A DNA stretch of 64,000 nt from Fen-671 sp963794745 (GTDB taxonomy: Bacteria > Actinomycetota > Acidimicrobiia > Acidimicrobiales > Palsa-688): the NCBI GenBank assembly GCA_963794745.1, contig CAWCEZ010000008.1, positions 1-64,000 on the forward strand, written 5' to 3'. Positions 1 to 8,541 of this stretch are shown one piece after another. Position numbers and translations under genes: made by a program. How positions within the stretch are numbered: the stretch's first letter is position 1; the number at the start of each line of letters is the position of its first letter. The notes below the pieces were generated by a model. The model did not search any database. It had not been told where the DNA came from and saw nothing but the letters and a program-made list of their open reading frames with translations.

Positions 1-1218
1 AGGTCGAGGGCCAAGAACTGGGGCCACTCTGTCGCGAGCACTACCGCGTCGGCGCCATCTGCAACGTCATACGGATCAGAGACCGTCCGCACTGCTGGGA
101 TGTCTTTAACCATCGGGTCATAGGCCACAACCACGAGCTTCTCGCGCTTGAAGAGCTCGTACAACCTCAAGCGCAGCTGAGTCACGCATGTCGTCAGTCC
201 CAGGCTTGAACGCCAATCCCAGGATGCCAATGCGTGCCCCCCGGAGCGTCTTCAGTCTCCCAAGGAGTGCCTCTATAACTACCATACGCTGATCGGCGTT
301 CACTTCTAGCGCTGCCCGCAAAATACGCGGGCTATAGCCATATTCCGATGCGGTGCGGATCAGGCCAGGATATCCTTCGGAAAGCATGAGCCTCCCCATC
401 CCAGCCCAGCATCAAGGAAACTAGTCCCGATCCTAGGGTCCAGGCCCATACCGGCCGTGACCTGGGTCACATCCGCACCAACCATCTCGCAGATGCGACC
501 GATCTCGTTGGCAAAGCTGATCTTCGTTGCAAGGAAGGCGTTGGAACGCGTACTTGGTGAGCTTCAGCGGTCGTCAGCGAGGTCCCCAAAAAGGGGACTG
601 CCGGGCGACCCTGGTCGGCTCCTGGAAACGATGCTCGAGAATGGGACGGTATATGTCGGCGAGCACTTCCACCGCCTCAGGCGAGTCGGACCCGACAACG
701 ATCCGGTCAGGGTAAAGGAAATCGTTTACCGAATTACCCTCCCGCAGGAACTCCGGGTTCGACACGACTGTGAGCAAGTCGGATGAGTTGTGCAACCCGA
801 GATGTTGTTCGATAGTCGTACGAAGCCACTTCCCAGTCCCGACCGGGACGGTACTCTTATTCACAACGATGTGATGGTGTGACAGGTTGCTAGCGATGGA
901 CTCAGCGACCTGCTTCAATGCAGATAGGTCTGGATGACCATCTTCACCCGATGGTGTGCCTACACAAATAAACACGACGTCCGAACTAACCATCGCGTCA
1001 CGAAAATCCGAAATGAACCGCAGCCGGCCGGCCTCCATGCCTTGTTCTATGAGATCGTTCAATCCTGGCTCGTAAAATGGAGCCACGCCACGACGGAGCG
1101 ACTCCAATCTCTCGGTGTTGATCTCGACGGCAACGACTTGGTGGCCTAGGTGAGCAAAACAGGCCGCAGCGACGGTTCCGACATAACCGGAGCCAAGGAC
1201 AACTATGCGGCTGTTCAT
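1..1218 (-). pseudogene. ugd: UDP-glucose/UDP-sugar 6-dehydrogenase, frameshifted and cut by window edge
   Basis: Would oxidise a UDP-hexose to the UDP-uronic acid for polysaccharide synthesis. The N-terminal Rossmann motif GSGYVGTVAAACFAHLGH, the segments NKSTVPVGTGKW and VSNPEFLREGNSV, the catalytic-Cys motif GWGGSCFPKD (about 380-410) and the late motif ILGLAFKPGTDDMRDS are all readable, which identifies the family. They lie in different frames: breaks are visible near 575, 545, 378 and 165, each explained by one extra or missing base. The start is the ATG at 1218, six bases after AGGAAGGAG; the ATG at 1224 sits too close to that ribosome site. The C-terminus runs off the window start. Family call is firm; whether it is dead or only mis-sequenced is not settled. 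Confidence 0.85.
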
Positions 1219-1312
1219 CGTCATCTCCTTCCTACGCTGTTCGGCACGACTAATCGGTCGAACGATCGATCGCGGGGCATCTTGTTTGCGTGGGCAGGGA
1301 ACTTGACCATCG

Positions 1313-2168
1313 TCATGAGGGGCGAAGGGACTCGGCCAGAATTGTGCGGAGGACCCGGGTCCCGTCCCGACGCGCATTGAGGTTACTGGTGCCGTGACGA
1401 CGGTCATACTCGAAACTAGGGACTTCGTGGATGCGAAGCTTCGCCCGCGCGGCCCGGATATTCATCAAGGTCTCGACCTCGAAGCCCTTGCAATCTGGGG
1501 TCACAAAGGGCAAGCACCTTCTCCAGAAGGCGTTGTAACCGTAGCAGAGGTCGCTGTACTGCCCTCCCCAAATGAGGTTGACCACTTTGGCGAGACCCCA
1601 GTTACCGATACGGCGGATTGTTGTGATGTCTGCGCTACCGCCGCCAGCGATGAACCGACTGCCCTTAGCGAAGTCCGCACCGGCTATAAGGCTCGCAACG
1701 AACCGCGGTATCTCGGCCGGATCCGTAAATCCGTCGGCGTCAAGCATGACGATGATATCGCCTGTCGCCGCCCAGAAGCCGCAGCTGAGAGCGTTCCCTT
1801 TTCCCTTTAGCGGACTGTTTGACCACCCTCAAGCCCGGCCAGAGCTCCTTGGCAACCTCGACTGTTCCGTCGGTGGAGTCGCCGTCCACCAGGATTACTT
1901 CGAAGACATCGCTCGGCATACGTTCGAAGACGTGAGGTAAATTGTCCGCCTCGTTCAGAGTGGGTAGGACGACGCTGACGCTGACCAATGAGAGTATCGG
2001 ATCGGGCACCATCCTGATCTCATCGAGAGCACCCCGCCTGTCGTCATCAAGAGGATCCTGCACGATCTCGATGTCGTCAAGGTTAAGGGTTCTCACTTGG
2101 CCTTGCGCATTGGCACGAGCTCTGACAGATAGCTCTTGGAGTTGCCCTAGGTGCTGGGGCTGGCTCAC
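1313..2168 (-). CDS. GT2 glycosyltransferase (dolichyl-phosphate-mannose-synthase type), one frameshift
   Basis: A family 2 glycosyltransferase that would move a sugar from a nucleotide donor to a lipid or glycan acceptor at the membrane. The GT-A start VVLPTLNEADNL, the donor-site stretch VILVDGDSTDGT and the metal-binding MLDADGFTDP are visible. The frame breaks at about 1799-1802, where a run of four T (A on the coding strand) replaces three; removing one base joins KGKGNALSCGFWAATGDI to the DADG segment. The GTG start at 2168 has AGGAG seven bases upstream. About 55 residues precede the GT core. Corrected length is about 285 residues. It lies just upstream of the ugd-like gene on the same strand, with a 95-base gap, so co-transcription is plausible. 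Confidence 0.8.
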
Positions 2169-2180
2169 GGTTCTACTCCT

Positions 2181-3021
2181 AGCGAAGTCGTTTAGTTGTC
2201 CAGGAAATAAGTGGTCGGAAAGGTTGAGAGCACCACACCTCGCAAGCGCAGCCTAGGCGGCTCCTGCGGGGAAACTGGAAGTAATTATCGTAGTTTTTGG
2301 GGTAGCAACAAAGCGTTCACACTGAGTTAACCAATTGCTGCGCACAACCCGCCCGCCATATGGCTGGGAGCCCCAACCGCAGATCGTAGCAGAGCAGGCC
2401 TCTGGGTCCGTGCATCTCGGCCCAACGAAGGGGAGCGCCTGAGTAGCCACGTCACCGCCTTTGTTAAGCTTCTATTAAGAGTCCTCTTTGTTCGTTTCCG
2501 GTGAGCCAGCGTCATTGCTCAACTCTCCGGCGTTGACGCCAATGATGGATTCTGCAAGCCATCGGAACCCAGTCGCCCTCGCCGGCTGCGACATCGTGAA
2601 AGTTCGAAACCCCGCCGAGAGGTGACGAAGGCTTTGTCCGGACACAACAACCATTTCACAACCTATTAGCTAAGGCGTATGTGACGTTTTTATTACGTTA
2701 CTTACGCTGCTGCCGAAACCTTACCCGCTATGCCTCATTACACACGGGCCGGGTGGGATAGTCTTGATTTCGACGCTGTCAGTGACGGGAGGTTCTGGTG
2801 ACCAGGTCTCCCCCAACAGAGCGACCGCGCTCTGCGGTCGAAAACGTGACATAAGAACCCATCTCCGCAGACTGCGAAACGGCCATTTCAACCATCAGTC
2901 CGCGCAGAGACCTCCGACGGGTGACCCGGTCTCCAAGTGTCGATCCTGGCGGGCAGACTGGCCCAAGCACGGCCGGCCGCCGCCGGAGCGTTGTTTCGAC
3001 GCACCGGTGATCCCGACCGAA
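2181..3021. other. intergenic region without a supported gene
   Basis: About 840 bases between the GT2 start and the terminator of the lasso unit. All open frames here are short and lack recognisable motifs. The part at about 2640-2720 is visibly AT-richer than its surroundings, which is typical of a promoter or of imported DNA, but no clear -35/-10 pair or operator was found. The region presumably holds the promoter for the GT2/ugd pair. Confidence 0.5.
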
Positions 3022-3025
3022 AACG

Positions 3026-3066
3026 ACTGAAGCGACAGATCGGCGTGACCGAACTGTCGCTTCAGT
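3026..3066 (-). terminator. hairpin terminator of the lasso-peptide unit
   Basis: Perfect 13-base inverted repeat, ACTGAAGCGACAG at 3026-3038 and its complement at 3054-3066, with a further TCGG/CCGA pairing inside the loop. On the minus strand it is followed by a short T run (CGTTTTCGG). It lies 56 bases beyond the stop codon of the precursor gene, where a terminator for that transcript is expected. Confidence 0.65.
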
Positions 3067-3121
3067 GGGATTGCTTGCACAACAACTAGTCGGTGACTAG
3101 TTATTGCTATCTAGTTTGAGA

Positions 3122-3283
3122 CTAGCTTGTGCCAGTGCCGGGTGAACCGGTGGTCGGCGGAACGCTGTTGCCCTCAGCTGAGCCCGGGAAGTCGAAATAG
3201 ATACCCGGCTTCGACATTTGGGTCAGGTCGGACAGGCCTCCAAGGACCTTTATAGCTGGTGCTTCGTAGTTCTTTTCGCTCAT
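3122..3283 (-). CDS. lasso peptide precursor (53 residues)
   Basis: Short precursor of a ribosomally made lasso peptide. The leader carries the pattern recognised by B1/PqqD-type proteins: Tyr6-x-x-Pro9, Ile11, Leu14-Gly15 and Leu20-Thr21 (NYEAPAIKVLGGLSDLTQ). In known lasso precursors a conserved Thr sits at position -2 of the core, which places the core at Met23-Ser53. Asp31 is then core residue 9, suitable for a nine-residue macrolactam ring with the Met23 amine; Ser24 with an eight-residue ring is the alternative. The tail is rich in Gly, Pro, Ser and Thr and ends in Ser53, the kind of residue phosphorylated by lasso-associated kinases. ATG at 3283 follows GAGGAGG with 11 bases spacing. 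Neighbours supply kinase, cyclase, B1, B2 and exporter. Ring size is inferred. Confidence 0.85.
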   Translation of the reverse strand: MSEKNYEAPAIKVLGGLSDLTQMSKPGIYFDFPGSAEGNSVPPTTGSPGTGTS

Positions 3284-3362
3284 GTGAGTTGCCGCCTCCT
3301 CGTTAGGTGGGACTAGACAAGCGTACGGCCGCTCTTGCGGAGCTCAAAGGGGGTGGATCCCC

Positions 3363-4364
3363 CTAGGGGTGCCGCTGCCGCAATGTCGTCATGATCTCGA
3401 CAGCCAGGTCGCCACGGAAGGGCGGCCCCCAAGGGATGCGCATCTCGAGCACGGGCACAGTCGCCACGATGGCGGTAATCGCTTCGAACTGCGCACGCAA
3501 GCACGTTGGGCGACGTCCAGCCCTCGATACGCTGGAAACGGGCCAAAAACATGGCCGCCTCCCCTGCCGAAAGACGGTGTGCGCTGACCTCCCGGGATTG
3601 GCGGTCGGGCAAGGGGATCACCACGGTAGCAAGCGGCAATCGGTCAACGTTCGTGACCGGGACAGCCACGGCCAGTCGGTCGTCGGCGGTGCGACGGCGG
3701 GGCACCTCCGAAGCTAGCCAGTCGGCCAGCTCCTGCGACTTCTCCCGTACCCTGAGCTCGATCCCGCCCGGGACGCAGGTCACTTCGCCACCGTGCGCTT
3801 CGACTGGCAAAAGATCGTCGGTAACCAGAGGGTAGCCCTCGGTGCACAGGAGCGTAGCCACCGTCGTCTTGCCCTGGCCGCTGAGCCCAACGAAGGCAAC
3901 CGCCTCGCTGTCGACCTCGACGGCGCTGGCGTGGAGCACCAGGGCGCCTTTTGCCGATAGCAGGAAGGCCGTTACGGTCCCAGTGAGGAGGATCGCTACG
4001 ATCTCCGGGTCGCACGCGGGGTCCCGGTGGAAGATCACCTGCCGTGACTCAGTATCGATGACGAAATCCGCCAATCGGTAAACGCGTCCGACGACCGTCT
4101 CTGCGCACTGGGCAAAGGTGTACCAGGCGACTCCGTCAACGACCCGCTCAGCAATGACGTCCGTTGAAGGCCGCTCGTAGGGCACGGGACGAACGGCGCC
4201 TTCGATCACTTCGATGTCCGCGGGCGCCGCTCACGAGAGGCGCCGACAATGCCACGGGTGACCGGATCCTCGAGGCCAGCGCACTGGTAGATCGCGCCCG
4301 AAGCCCGGTCGGTGCGGGTCTCCGCAGTGGCTCGGAAAAGCTCGTCGGGCTGCTGGTCAGCCAC
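3363..4364 (-). CDS. HPr-kinase-like lasso precursor kinase, frameshifted
   Basis: P-loop kinase of the HprK-like group found in lasso clusters, where members phosphorylate the C-terminal Ser of the precursor. The Walker A motif GLSGQGKTTVATLL and the following PLVTDDLLPVE are in a long open stretch at 3500-4209. Correcting one base near 3498 restores the family C-terminus (VPVLEMRIPWGPPFRGDL) ending at 3363. Two more indels near 4290 and 4225 restore the N-terminus IYQCAGLEIRSPVALS, which reads from a GTG at 4364. That start overlaps the end of the cyclase gene by eight bases, as expected in a tight operon. Corrected length is about 333 residues. The precursor ending in Ser fits this role; activity after three frame breaks is uncertain. 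Confidence 0.82.
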
Positions 4365-5535
4365 GGGCACCGGCCAGCCACGCCGCATGCAGGGGCAGCG
4401 CGGCGCCATAGACGGGCGTGGGTGATCTCCAAGCGGAGCGGAGTGCCTCCGGCAAGATCCAAGCCGGGTCGAGGCCGCCGCCGTCCCAGTCATTCGCGAA
4501 CTGCCGGCTGGCAGGGCCCCAGAACACGGCGCCGAAAGTGGCCTTCGAACTACGGCTCAGGATGTCGTCGCTGAGCAGCGTAGAGAACACCGACCGCATG
4601 GCGGAGGTTCGGTCCCCCAGGCCTAGGCGGCCTCCTCGTCGGGCCAGCGCGGCCAGAAAAGCCGGAGCGAGCAACGGAGCCATGAAGGAGCTCCCACGCG
4701 ACTGGCAAACGGTGGACAGGGTGCGGGCGGAGAACCGCAGACCTCGCTCAGCCCCTACCTCGCGCAGGTACTCGGGCCACCATTTCGGCGCCACGGCTAC
4801 ATGCTCCGCGGCTAGAGCGGTTCGTTGAACCGCCTGGGCCTCCGGAGTAAGCCAGGTCTGATATGGCCGTGCCGCTGCCCATGCCCGCCGCCGCCGGTGC
4901 GATGCCGGCATCGCCGCGCCGGCGGCCGCCCGAAGACCCCGGAACCGCACCTGTCCGTGCCTCAGCCGGTCCCATGTTCTGGCCATGCTCCAGGTCCCGA
5001 AGACCTCGTCGCCGCCTTCCCCGGTGACCAGGACGCCTCCGACAGCAGCATCGATCATGGGGAGCATGGCTACCACCGGTGCCGGCCACAAAAGCCCGTG
5101 CTTGCGCAGCAGATCAGTGGAGATCGGACCGAGCAGGTCGAAGTCGGTCCCGGGCGTGACGATTTCCCAGTGTTTTACTGCTAACTCTTGCGCCACATGC
5201 TCCTGCCAAGCCGATTCGTCCGTGTCCTCGTTGCCCGGCCACCGGGCGGTCAGAGCGACCGGGTCATCAAAACCATCCCTCCGGGCCACATGCAGCATTG
5301 TCGCAAGGACAGCCGATGAGTCTCTTCCGCCGGAGAAAGCCACGACGCAACGGCCACACTGTAGGGCCGCGCGGGCCTCAGTAAACAGCACTTCGAGGGG
5401 GCCATCCTCTACTCCCGGCCACTCTGTGCGACCCAGGTTGCCAAGGACCACGCCGCTTGCCACATCGAGCTCGGTAAGCCCGAGTGGGTTGGCCCCGAGC
5501 GTCCAGGGCCGGGCCGCCGCAGCCCCCAGGGTCAT
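4357..5535 (-). CDS. lasso cyclase, asparagine-synthetase-like (C protein)
   Basis: ATP-dependent macrolactam synthetase: activates the ring Asp/Glu of the precursor as an acyl-adenylate and closes the ring on the core N-terminus. The PP-loop SGGRDSS (about residues 68-74) and GEGGDEVFG (about 172-180) mark the asparagine-synthetase C domain. At 392 residues it is shorter than many lasso cyclases because the glutaminase-like N-terminal domain is essentially missing; only about 60 residues precede the PP-loop. The ATG at 5535 overlaps the stop of the PqqD-like gene as TGATG, indicating translational coupling. The reading frame is intact. An ordinary asparagine synthetase is unlikely because of length and context. 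Confidence 0.83.
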   Translation of the reverse strand: MTLGAAAARPWTLGANPLGLTELDVASGVVLGNLGRTEWPGVEDGPLEVLFTEARAALQCGRCVVAFSGGRDSSAVLATMLHVARRDGFDDPVALTARWPGNEDTDESAWQEHVAQELAVKHWEIVTPGTDFDLLGPISTDLLRKHGLLWPAPVVAMLPMIDAAVGGVLVTGEGGDEVFGTWSMARTWDRLRHGQVRFRGLRAAAGAAMPASHRRRRAWAAARPYQTWLTPEAQAVQRTALAAEHVAVAPKWWPEYLREVGAERGLRFSARTLSTVCQSRGSSFMAPLLAPAFLAALARRGGRLGLGDRTSAMRSVFSTLLSDDILSRSSKATFGAVFWGPASRQFANDWDGGGLDPAWILPEALRSAWRSPTPVYGAALPLHAAWLAGARG

Positions 5536-5813
5536 CAGTCGGAGGATAGCAAGGCAAGATCCTGAAGGGCGGTCAAAAATCCTTCGACATCGTTCTCCGC
5601 CTCGGCGGGAGATATGTCGTAAACCGACACGAGCTCGGCTGCCAGCTCGGCGGGGGTAGCACCGCCGTCCAGCTGCTTCCATAGGGCCACGGCGGAGAAG
5701 TTGAGGCTCAGGTAGGTCGCTGAGCCCGCGTCCAGCACGACGATCTCGTCGCCGATCTCGCGCCAGATTGCCCGGCTAGCATCGAGCGTTAGACGACGGT
5801 CTAGTGGGAACAT
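5535..5813 (-). CDS. PqqD-family leader-binding protein (lasso B1)
   Basis: Small RiPP recognition element that binds the leader and hands the precursor to the protease and cyclase. The 92-residue protein has the PqqD-like winged-helix pattern, with VVLDAGSATYLSLNFSAVALWKQLDGG around residues 25-52 followed by a helical half ending in FLTALQDLALL. It is encoded separately from the B2 protease, as in most actinobacterial lasso clusters. Start is the ATG at 5813 (a TTG directly precedes it); no strong ribosome site is seen. Its stop overlaps the cyclase start. Confidence 0.82.
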   Translation of the reverse strand: MFPLDRRLTLDASRAIWREIGDEIVVLDAGSATYLSLNFSAVALWKQLDGGATPAELAAELVSVYDISPAEAENDVEGFLTALQDLALLSSD

Positions 5814-5977
5814 CAATACCCGCTTTCTAAGTCCACGGGTTTACGCGGATGCGCGCGTGCGTGGTAGCTGACCCGAACCCCGCGTAATGCCACGAGGCCA
5901 TTTCTCCCCTTCCCCGAGCGCGAGCTTTTCGTGGGCGCGTGGCACAACTGAGCATTCGGCCGGACTATCGCCCGGCT

Positions 5978-6655
5978 TTAACGCGCTTTGGTCCGAGCCG
6001 CTATGAGCTGGGCCTGGCTGCGCACGCCAAGCTTAGCGAACACCCTGGTCTTGTGGTTTTCTACCGTCTTTGTGGTCACTCCCAGGAGCCGGCCAATTGC
6101 CTTGGTAGAGAGCCCGTCAGTCATGGCGTTAAGTACCTCCAGCTCGCGCAATGTGAGCCGTTCATCGGGACCAGCACCACCCGCGCGCCTTCCCGACCTC
6201 CATTGAATGACCACACTCGCAAGGATCTGCGGTGGGAGCACCGCCCCGCCGGTCGCCACCTGGAGCACGGCGCCAGCGACCTCTTCGAGCGACATATCGG
6301 TCGAGCAGACTCCGGAAAGGCCGTGGTCTAGAAGGTCCAAAATCCGATCGGTACGGAGCTCGTCGACGAGCAGCAGTACGCGGATCCCGGCTCGGACGAG
6401 GTCAGGGAGGAAGTGGTCAATTAGCCCGTCGCCAAGCAGCTCACCCGCTAGGACCACGCTTGGCGTCAATATTTCTGCAAGCTCCAGAGCGGCCGCACCA
6501 TAAGTGGTGTCGCCGACCACTTCAGCCCGGCCAGCGAGCGCCTCGACCAGGCTCGGCGCCACGAAGCGGTGTTCGTGGAGAGTCACGACCTTGGGCAGGT
6601 CCTGCCGGTAGAGATGTGCCCGCAGAGATGGCCGGCGGTACACGATCGTCGTCAT
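5978..6655 (-). CDS. LuxR-family response-regulator-like protein
   Basis: Transcription regulator of 225 residues. The C-terminal LuxR helix-turn-helix is clear (LTLRELEVLNAMTDGLS through TVENHKTRVFAKLG, about 160-215). The N-terminal half has the alternating pattern of a receiver domain, but at the place of the phospho-acceptor Asp the sequence reads SVVLAGELLGDG, so phosphorylation control is doubtful. Its start overlaps the preceding regulator's stop as ATGA. It lies upstream of, and in line with, the lasso operon, so regulating that operon is a natural guess. 164 bases separate it from the PqqD-like gene and could hold a second promoter. Confidence 0.85.
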   Translation of the reverse strand: MTTIVYRRPSLRAHLYRQDLPKVVTLHEHRFVAPSLVEALAGRAEVVGDTTYGAAALELAEILTPSVVLAGELLGDGLIDHFLPDLVRAGIRVLLLVDELRTDRILDLLDHGLSGVCSTDMSLEEVAGAVLQVATGGAVLPPQILASVVIQWRSGRRAGGAGPDERLTLRELEVLNAMTDGLSTKAIGRLLGVTTKTVENHKTRVFAKLGVRSQAQLIAARTKAR

Positions 6656-7256
6656 GTGCTCGGCGTAGGGTCGCCAGGGGGCCCAAGAAGACCTATCGCA
6701 AGGGCCGCCGCCACCGCCTGGGCCTGGCTCTGCACTCCCAACTTTGCGAAGATGGCCGCCTTTGATTTGGCTGCACCCGCGGGCTCAGACCGAGCCTTGT
6801 AGCCACATCCGCGACGGTCAAGCCCAAGCTGAGCAGGGCCAACACCCGTAGCTGCTGACCCGTTAGAGGGCCCTTGCCGTCGCCTTCCCCCGCTTTCAGG
6901 AGGAACGGCACCGCGTGGTCCCGACTCGGTTGTACCAGCGACGCCACCTGTTCGGGAGTAGCCGAGCGGGGCAGGACCACTAGGCCCTGCCTGCTGGAGG
7001 GCCGTGCCGCGCCCGAGAGCCCGATCACTTGCACCGGTGGTGTCCTTTGAACCAGGTCCGCCGCTAGGGCACCAACGTCCCAAGGCACCATGTCAGCTTC
7101 GATGACGGCGTGACCGAGTTGGCAACGCCCGGCAAGTTCAAGCAACTCGGTAGCGTCAACCACACCGTCGAGGACCTCGATCCCATCCAATTGGCGGCGT
7201 AAACAGACCGTCATCGACTCCCGGTAGAAGCGGCGGCGTTCCTGGAGGACCAGCAC
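6652..7256 (-). CDS. second LuxR-family regulator, one frameshift in the HTH
   Basis: About 200 residues after correction. A receiver-like N-terminal half lacking an obvious phospho-acceptor is followed by LTGQQLRVLALLSLGLTVAD, the first half of a LuxR helix-turn-helix. The frame breaks at about 6775-6782; the other frame continues with KSKAAIFAKLGVQSQAQA, the recognition-helix end of the same domain, and stops at 6652 overlapping the next regulator. It begins with a GTG at 7256, three bases after the stop of the cupin-like gene. The two regulators share layout and are probably related by duplication; the downstream one is intact. Confidence 0.75.
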
Positions 7257-7259
7257 GGC

Positions 7260-8462
7260 CTACGCGGACAACAGACCGTGGAGGAACGCGGGCGGTTCCC
7301 ACCCGTCGGCGAGGTCGCCGAGGGTCGCCCTCAGGTCGATGTCACCCAGCACTAGGTCGTTGGCTAGCCGCGCTTGGATCGCTGCCCGTTGAGCCTCTGT
7401 CAACCTAAGGCCCGAGATCCCCCGGTACTGGGAGGACGCCAGCTCCAAGACCCATTCGAGGACCAAGCGCTCCGGCTTGCCCCCCGGGTAAAGCGAGTCG
7501 AGCACGGTCTTGACTGAGGTGCGATCGGGGAGATTGGCCAGTAGGGCGAGGAAGGTGCGGTGGTGGCGCTCGCTCAACAAGCCCCGCCGGGCCAGCACGT
7601 TGCCCTGCATGACCTCGGCTCGAAGTGCGGGCCCCAGTAGCTCGCCGACGGCCCCTACTCGTGGCGCGAGGGCAGCCACGAGCTCGGCGACCTGGTCGGT
7701 CCAACCCATGCGTGCGACAGTGTCGCGAAGTGCGAGGAACGCTACCCAAGGTGGCGCCGCGACCATAACTTCAGCGGTAGCGGCTCTCGCGACCTCAGGG
7801 GCGATGCGACGGATGGCTCCTAGAGCCTGCAGGCGTTTGCCGACCCGCAGGTCGGTCCAAAGTTTGTCGAAGCCTAGGCCCGGCTGTAGGTAGGTGTATT
7901 GGGGATAGGGCAGCCCAGAGGAGTCGTTGCGGACGACGATGGTCACCGTCGGCTGCTCGAGGTGAAAGAGCGCGTGGATAAAGCCGAAGCCTGCTTCGAT
8001 CGAACGCACGGCTCCGGGCCGCAGGATTTCGGGCTCGCCCATGGCCAGGTCGCCGGCAACGAGGTGTTGTTCGGCCACAGTCTCATCAAGGTCGAAATGG
8101 TAAGGCACATGCAGGCTCGCCCCCTCGGCAACCGCAAAGGCCCCATCAAAGCCGTGCTGGTGGACATCGGTGGTGCCATCGATCCAGGTGAGGGCCTGTA
8201 CGAAGAAGTCGGGGGCCGAGAACAAGACGAGGGGCGGCTGGCCGAAAATATCTGACAGGCTGCTCTGCTTGGCCGGCAGGTCAGGGCTCTGCAGAGCATG
8301 CTCCAGGATCGCCACCGCCCCCACCTCAGGCCCCGGAGGCATTTCGAGCAGGGTGGAAGTTGCCACGGCGCTCAACTCTTCCGGCCGGCGTCCTCGCTCG
8401 CTCCAGCCTCGGGACACGGACGCACCAAGCTGAGAGAAGTAGGCCGCCACCGCGTCGCCCAT
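7260..8462 (-). CDS. cupin-like protein of unknown function in the lasso locus
   Basis: About 400 residues, intact. The middle holds a cupin-type metal-site signature, WIDGTTDVHQHGFDGAFAVA (about 92-111), with later His residues in FIHALFHLEQPTV, resembling the jelly-roll fold of cysteine-dioxygenase-like and other cupin enzymes. The C-terminal half is helical, Leu/Ala-rich and unrecognised. It is the first gene of the minus-strand unit leading into the two regulators and the lasso genes (three-base gap to the next gene), so it could be a tailoring oxygenase, a sensor or an unrelated passenger. The ATG at 8462 is preceded directly by a GTG; no strong ribosome site. Function is not assigned. 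Confidence 0.6.
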   Translation of the reverse strand: MGDAVAAYFSQLGASVSRGWSERGRRPEELSAVATSTLLEMPPGPEVGAVAILEHALQSPDLPAKQSSLSDIFGQPPLVLFSAPDFFVQALTWIDGTTDVHQHGFDGAFAVAEGASLHVPYHFDLDETVAEQHLVAGDLAMGEPEILRPGAVRSIEAGFGFIHALFHLEQPTVTIVVRNDSSGLPYPQYTYLQPGLGFDKLWTDLRVGKRLQALGAIRRIAPEVARAATAEVMVAAPPWVAFLALRDTVARMGWTDQVAELVAALAPRVGAVGELLGPALRAEVMQGNVLARRGLLSERHHRTFLALLANLPDRTSVKTVLDSLYPGGKPERLVLEWVLELASSQYRGISGLRLTEAQRAAIQARLANDLVLGDIDLRATLGDLADGWEPPAFLHGLLSA

Positions 8463-8541
8463 CACTTGAGGCTACCAGCCCTGCTTGTACATTCTCCCTG
8501 GTCCGTCTCGGGCGAACACGACATCACTAGCCTCGCAGGAT

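Noticed and set aside
2253..3080. Small frames of 61-88 codons in the first intergenic region
   Set aside because: Overlapping, Arg-rich and motif-free; the region contains a terminator and AT-rich sequence.
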